Assembly (NCBI RefSeq): GCF_000737705.1
Contig: NZ_JPRH01000005.1
Location: 1 to 64,000 of the forward strand
Length of the DNA: 64,000 nt
Source of the DNA: Chryseobacterium soli
GTDB taxonomy: Bacteria > Bacteroidota > Bacteroidia > Flavobacteriales > Weeksellaceae
Direction of reading: 5' to 3'
In this document: positions 61,003 through 64,000 of the stretch, piece by piece
Position numbering within the stretch: the first letter of the stretch is position 1
How the letters are laid out: each line of letters begins with the position of its first letter
Position numbers and translations under genes: made by a program
The notes under the pieces: model-generated
Told to the model about the DNA's origin: nothing
The model's input: the letters and a program-made list of their open reading frames with translations, nothing else
Database searches by the model: none

Positions 61003-62109
61003 ATGAAAATTTTCAACATCGTGAGTACACTATTCGCTACAGTGGCTTTGGCCCAAAGCGGAAGTGTAGGAATTAACACGTCCAATCCGGACCCCAGTGC
61101 AATTTTACATATTGAAAACTTCAAGGGGATCCCTGCTGTGGCTACAGCTACCATATCAGGAGGGGCTATCACAGGAATTACGATTACCAATGGAGGTAGT
61201 GGATACACCACGGTACCTACTGTGAATTTTTATGGTGGAGGTTCAATCGTCAACGGAAGTACCAAAGCAAAAGCTACTGCGACTGTTTCAGGCGGAGTTG
61301 TTACCGGTATTACCATTAATAATGGTGGAACGGGCTATACATCAATACCTACGGTAACAATATCCGGAGGAAATAAAGGAGTTTTATTTCCCAATCTGAA
61401 TATTGCAAACCTCAGCAGTACGACGACCCCTGTGGCTTCTCCGGCCGATGGCCTCATTGGCTATAATGGAGGGACCAACAGTAATAATAAAGCCCTGCAT
61501 TTTTTCAACGGTACAACTAGCCAGTGGCAAAGTACAATAGACGCTGAAGATACCCCAAAAGTAGGATATCTGGATTTTACCGGTTCTCTGTCATTATTAG
61601 ACAATGCAATAGCAGGAGCCAGTTCTCCGCTGCTGGTAAATCCGCCTTCCATATCCGGAGTATCCAATATCAACGGCTTTAAGGTGCAGTTTAACAGTTC
61701 TTCCGGAGGATATTCACTGATTTTACCGCAGGGAAATTATTTAGTTGAAGTAAACCTTAATCTTAATTCGCCTCAGGAAAGCCCTGCCGGACAAGGTGGA
61801 ACGGCTCCCTTACCTGGAAGCACCTATTATTTGATGGGATATTTTATAGATTTCTATAATGACACTTATAATAATTCCACCAATACTTTTACAGCGGTCT
61901 CCTCTTCAAGAAAAGAGGTTCCTATTGTCTCTAAAGTAAGTACCAACCATCTTGCTACGTGGTCGTATTACTATACCGTCCCCACCAACGCGAATTCCAA
62001 TATTATCGGAGGGCTAAGGTTAAACCTTGGAAGAATGCAGAACAGTACATTTTATGATCTTGTGAATGTAATTCCGACGGGTTCTTATATCAAAATATCA
62101 AAACTTTAA
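61003..62109 (+). CDS. Secreted protein of a tandem paralogue set (1 of 3), with inserted GSGYT repeats
   Basis: The 368-residue protein has a signal peptide (ends VALAQ) and the opening [19 protein letters not shown], a module shared with the next two genes. In this copy the module is interrupted: after ENFKG come two repeats of about 42 residues ([20 protein letters not shown] and [20 protein letters not shown], each followed by TVP/SIPTV), and the shared module resumes at [18 protein letters not shown]-terminal beta-sandwich of about 190 residues ([17 protein letters not shown]; end GSYIKISKL) looks C1q/TNF-like. A surface or extracellular function is likely; the ligand is unknown. It is first in a three-gene operon, 11 bp before the next gene. 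Confidence 0.8.
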   Translation: MKIFNIVSTLFATVALAQSGSVGINTSNPDPSAILHIENFKGIPAVATATISGGAITGITITNGGSGYTTVPTVNFYGGGSIVNGSTKAKATATVSGGVVTGITINNGGTGYTSIPTVTISGGNKGVLFPNLNIANLSSTTTPVASPADGLIGYNGGTNSNNKALHFFNGTTSQWQSTIDAEDTPKVGYLDFTGSLSLLDNAIAGASSPLLVNPPSISGVSNINGFKVQFNSSSGGYSLILPQGNYLVEVNLNLNSPQESPAGQGGTAPLPGSTYYLMGYFIDFYNDTYNNSTNTFTAVSSSRKEVPIVSKVSTNHLATWSYYYTVPTNANSNIIGGLRLNLGRMQNSTFYDLVNVIPTGSYIKISKL

Positions 62110-62120
62110 AAAAACAAATC

Positions 62121-62942
62121 ATGAAAAAAACTTATATTCTGCTGTTATTATGCATTATTAATAGTCTTTTTGCCCAGGTTGCTATTGGGAAATCAACGAT
62201 GAACAGCTCTGCTATACTAGAGGTTTCAGAATCCAACAATAAAGGGGTCCTGCTTCCCAGAGTGGATATTATAGACATTTTAAGCAACACTACTCCAGTA
62301 AGCAATCCTACTGAAGGTCTTCTGGTTTATAATAAAGGAAATTCTATCAGCCCCGGGCTGTATATCTGGAAAAACAACCGTTGGAGCCAGATTGCTGACA
62401 CCTATAATCTGGCAAGTTATCTGATGCTCCAGAGAACTACCGATTATACTATATTGGGAGGACTGGCCAACGGTATATTCAAAAATTTCAATGATGCAGC
62501 ATTTAATGTGGTTTCCAATGATATTGGTGCTTCTTATAATACTGCAACGGGGGTAATTACCCTGCCGGGAAATAGCGGCTACCTTGTGAATGTATGCTTA
62601 AATATAAGAACGGCCATTGAAAGTACCACTGCCGGTATTGGCGGAACCCAGATCCATCTTCATCAGTATCTTGTGAAACTGATTGATCCTGCCACAGGAA
62701 CCCAATACGGGAAAACGATCAGCCTGAATGCCCAATCTATAGCAAGCAACAAAACGCATACGCTGAACCTGAGTTTTTCTTTCGTTACAACTTCAGCAAC
62801 TCCCATTAACCTGATGCCTTCCATTGCTCATGATGCAGGAGGTACCTATCAGTCCGGAGCTGGCGGAAATGCTCCTAATAACGGAGAAATTATTATTACA
62901 AATGCAAAAGTTGATATTCAACGATCTGCCCTTAATCAATAA
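62121..62942 (+). CDS. Secreted protein of a tandem paralogue set (2 of 3)
   Basis: The 273-residue protein has a signal peptide (ends SLFAQ), then the shared module VAIGKSTMNSSAILEVSESN, NKGVLLPRVDI, TPVSNPTEGLLVYNKG and LYIWKNNRWSQI. The C-terminal domain of about 180 residues is different from that of copy 1 in sequence but again beta-rich (VITLPGNSGYLVNVCLNIR; end NAKVDIQRS), fitting a C1q-like jelly roll. Bacteroidota proteins with this N-terminal module are usually secreted and of unknown role. It lies 11 bp after copy 1 and 11 bp before copy 3. Confidence 0.8.
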   Translation: MKKTYILLLLCIINSLFAQVAIGKSTMNSSAILEVSESNNKGVLLPRVDIIDILSNTTPVSNPTEGLLVYNKGNSISPGLYIWKNNRWSQIADTYNLASYLMLQRTTDYTILGGLANGIFKNFNDAAFNVVSNDIGASYNTATGVITLPGNSGYLVNVCLNIRTAIESTTAGIGGTQIHLHQYLVKLIDPATGTQYGKTISLNAQSIASNKTHTLNLSFSFVTTSATPINLMPSIAHDAGGTYQSGAGGNAPNNGEIIITNAKVDIQRSALNQ

Positions 62943-62953
62943 CAACCAAAGAA

Positions 62954-63730
62954 ATGAAAAAGCTTATCTATATCACCTGCATGACTCTATTTTCATTAGG
63001 TACATTCACAAAAGCGCAAGTGGGTATTAATACTTCAAATCCTAACGCGAGCAGTATTCTTGATATCAATTCATCCAATAAAGGGGTTATTTTTCCACAG
63101 TACGATCTTACGGTACTTAACAGCACCTCGACTCCTGTCGTAAATCCTGCTGATGGATTAATCATCTACAATAAAGGAGGAGCATCCACTTATTCCAAAG
63201 GATATTACATATGGGTGCGCAATCAATGGCAGCGCACTATTCTTGCAGGATCGGAGCCACAGACTCTATCTTTGGTTATCGCTCCCAGCGTTTTAATTCC
63301 TGTAAACAGCACCAATAATACTATTGCGAATTTCACAGTGGCATCCAATAAAATCACAGGAGCTTCACTGGCGGCTGATAACTCTACTATTACACTGCCT
63401 GCAGGAACCTATATGCTAAGATATTCTGTGGATACTAATAATGCCAACAATAATACGGGCCCGGCCAACACACAATATTTATCTCAAAATTTCACTTGTA
63501 CCCGGTCTTATCTGATTAATTCAGCAACGAGTGCTACCATCACCGAGGTTAACAGAATGTGCCAGCTGTCGAGTTCTTTCACATTTTTTCAGGGAACATT
63601 TTATCTGAAGCTGGCTGCTCCCACTACAATCAGACAAAAATTTGAATTCGACACGGGTAACGGATTTACGAGCAGTAATCTGACAGTAAGAGCTTCATTT
63701 GCATTGCTTATTACTAAAATGAGCCAATAA
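62954..63730 (+). CDS. Secreted protein of a tandem paralogue set (3 of 3)
   Basis: The 258-residue protein has a signal peptide (ends FTKAQ) and the module in its most complete form: [48 protein letters not shown] and YYIWVRNQWQR. The C-terminal part (TITLPAGTYMLRYSVDTNN, a Cys-containing loop FTCTRS, and LTVRASFALLITK) is again a predicted beta-sandwich. Like the two upstream copies it is a likely extracellular or surface protein. It ends the operon, and a terminator follows directly. Confidence 0.8.
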   Translation: MKKLIYITCMTLFSLGTFTKAQVGINTSNPNASSILDINSSNKGVIFPQYDLTVLNSTSTPVVNPADGLIIYNKGGASTYSKGYYIWVRNQWQRTILAGSEPQTLSLVIAPSVLIPVNSTNNTIANFTVASNKITGASLAADNSTITLPAGTYMLRYSVDTNNANNNTGPANTQYLSQNFTCTRSYLINSATSATITEVNRMCQLSSSFTFFQGTFYLKLAAPTTIRQKFEFDTGNGFTSSNLTVRASFALLITKMSQ

Positions 63731-63731
63731 A

Positions 63732-63758
63732 AAAACTTAAGCTTTTGACTTAAGTTTT
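63732..63758 (+). terminator. Terminator of the tandem secreted-protein operon
   Basis: A perfect 10-bp stem (aaaacttaag / cttaagtttt) with a 7-nt loop begins 1 bp after the last stop codon. Confidence 0.8.
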
Positions 63759-63778
63759 CAATTTATATTTAAAAAGAC

Positions 63779-63802
63779 AAGGCTTTACATGAGTAAAGCC
63801 TT
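63779..63802 (-). terminator. Terminator of gpsA
   Basis: A perfect 10-bp stem (aaggctttac / gtaaagcctt) with an ATGA loop is followed on the minus strand by T-rich sequence; it lies 8 bp past the gpsA stop. Confidence 0.82.
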
Positions 63803-63810
63803 CTTTTCTA

Positions 63811-64000
63811 TTAATTCAGTTTTGCTGTTAGTTTTTTGAATTGCTTTTCAGCATTTTTCCCTTCATACAGAATTCCGTAGATGGTATCAATGATGGGAAG
63901 TTTAAGGTTTTTCTGCTTGGCCGTCTTATAGATGGAATCTGCAGCATAATATCCTTCTGCTACCATATTCATAGACTGGATGGCAGATTTTACCGTATAT
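63811..64000 (-). CDS. gpsA: Glycerol-3-phosphate dehydrogenase [NAD(P)+], C-terminal part
   Basis: Only the last 62 codons are in the window; the gene continues past its right edge. The visible part contains MNMVAEGYYAADSIYKTA, KLPIIDTIYGILYEGKN and KQFKKLTAKLN, the typical C-terminal helices of GpsA. The enzyme reduces dihydroxyacetone phosphate to sn-glycerol-3-phosphate for phospholipid synthesis. The assignment rests on the (N)MVAEG(Y)YA and LPI-x-Y/I-LYEG signatures. Confidence 0.92.
   Translation of the reverse strand, partial: YTVKSAIQSMNMVAEGYYAADSIYKTAKQKNLKLPIIDTIYGILYEGKNAEKQFKKLTAKLN

Noticed and set aside
1-64000. Prophage, insertion sequences, CRISPR arrays or integrative elements
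   Set aside because: No transposase, integrase, repeat-spacer pattern or att-like duplication was seen; the tRNA genes are intact without an adjoining integrase.

Overview
The window looks like a chromosomal segment of a Bacteroidota bacterium close to Chryseobacterium (Flavobacteriia/Weeksellaceae). The base composition is AT-rich. Promoters follow the Bacteroidota pattern: a -7 element TAnnTTTG, sometimes with a TTG about 18-19 bp upstream. A complete type IX secretion/gliding core (gldK, gldL, gldM, gldN) is present, together with porZ and a type B sorted cargo protein. Lipoproteins and Sec-secreted proteins are abundant. No phage, insertion sequence, CRISPR array or rRNA operon was found.

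Layout. 1-9 kb: the end of a secreted repeat protein, a three-gene RND efflux operon (outer-membrane factor, pump, adaptor; minus strand), a roughly 680-bp gap with a tiny ORF, two small lipoproteins and a SemiSWEET transporter. 9-20 kb: an FAD oxidoreductase, then gldKLMN, glmS, a DUF4270 lipoprotein and a half-length, motif-less glycogen-synthase-like protein, all on the minus strand, with panC diverging. 20-26 kb: a Lys-Leu-Lys tRNA operon with a consensus promoter, aroK, an S4-domain protein, an FKBP-like lipoprotein, a glutamate-synthase-like oxidoreductase, mtaB and a DinB-like protein. 26-35 kb: an NTF2-like protein, the type B T9SS cargo, an orphan nuclease-fold protein, a glucan-phosphorylase-like protein lacking the PLP lysine, two small stress-type or hypothetical genes, a double-glycine leader peptide with four cysteines, and a DPP4-type peptidase.

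35-44 kb: three POT-family peptide transporters with a decayed DUF1016 (YhcG) nuclease gene between the second and third, a secreted thioredoxin and recG. DPP4 and the three POT transporters sit side by side and could together release and import di- and tripeptides (inference). 44-52 kb: an AraC regulator overlapping a receiver protein whose phospho-Asp is a Lys, an acetyltransferase, dapA, a 5'-nucleotidase split into two genes in reversed domain order, porZ and recO. 52-61 kb: a GH63-like glycosidase, an SDR, an acetyltransferase, a DUF1684 lipoprotein-like protein, a GMC/cholesterol-oxidase-like enzyme, a small hypothetical protein and mqo. 61-64 kb: three tandem secreted paralogues sharing an N-terminal module, then the 3' end of gpsA.

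Most genes are core metabolism and envelope functions of this group. The more unusual items are the pseudoenzymes (phosphorylase T452, GT5-like fragment, receiver K61), the orphan Gly-Gly/Cys peptide, the orphan PD-(D/E)xK-like protein, the YhcG remnant and the tandem secreted paralogues. All functional calls rest on reading the translated sequences and remembered family motifs; no database search was run.
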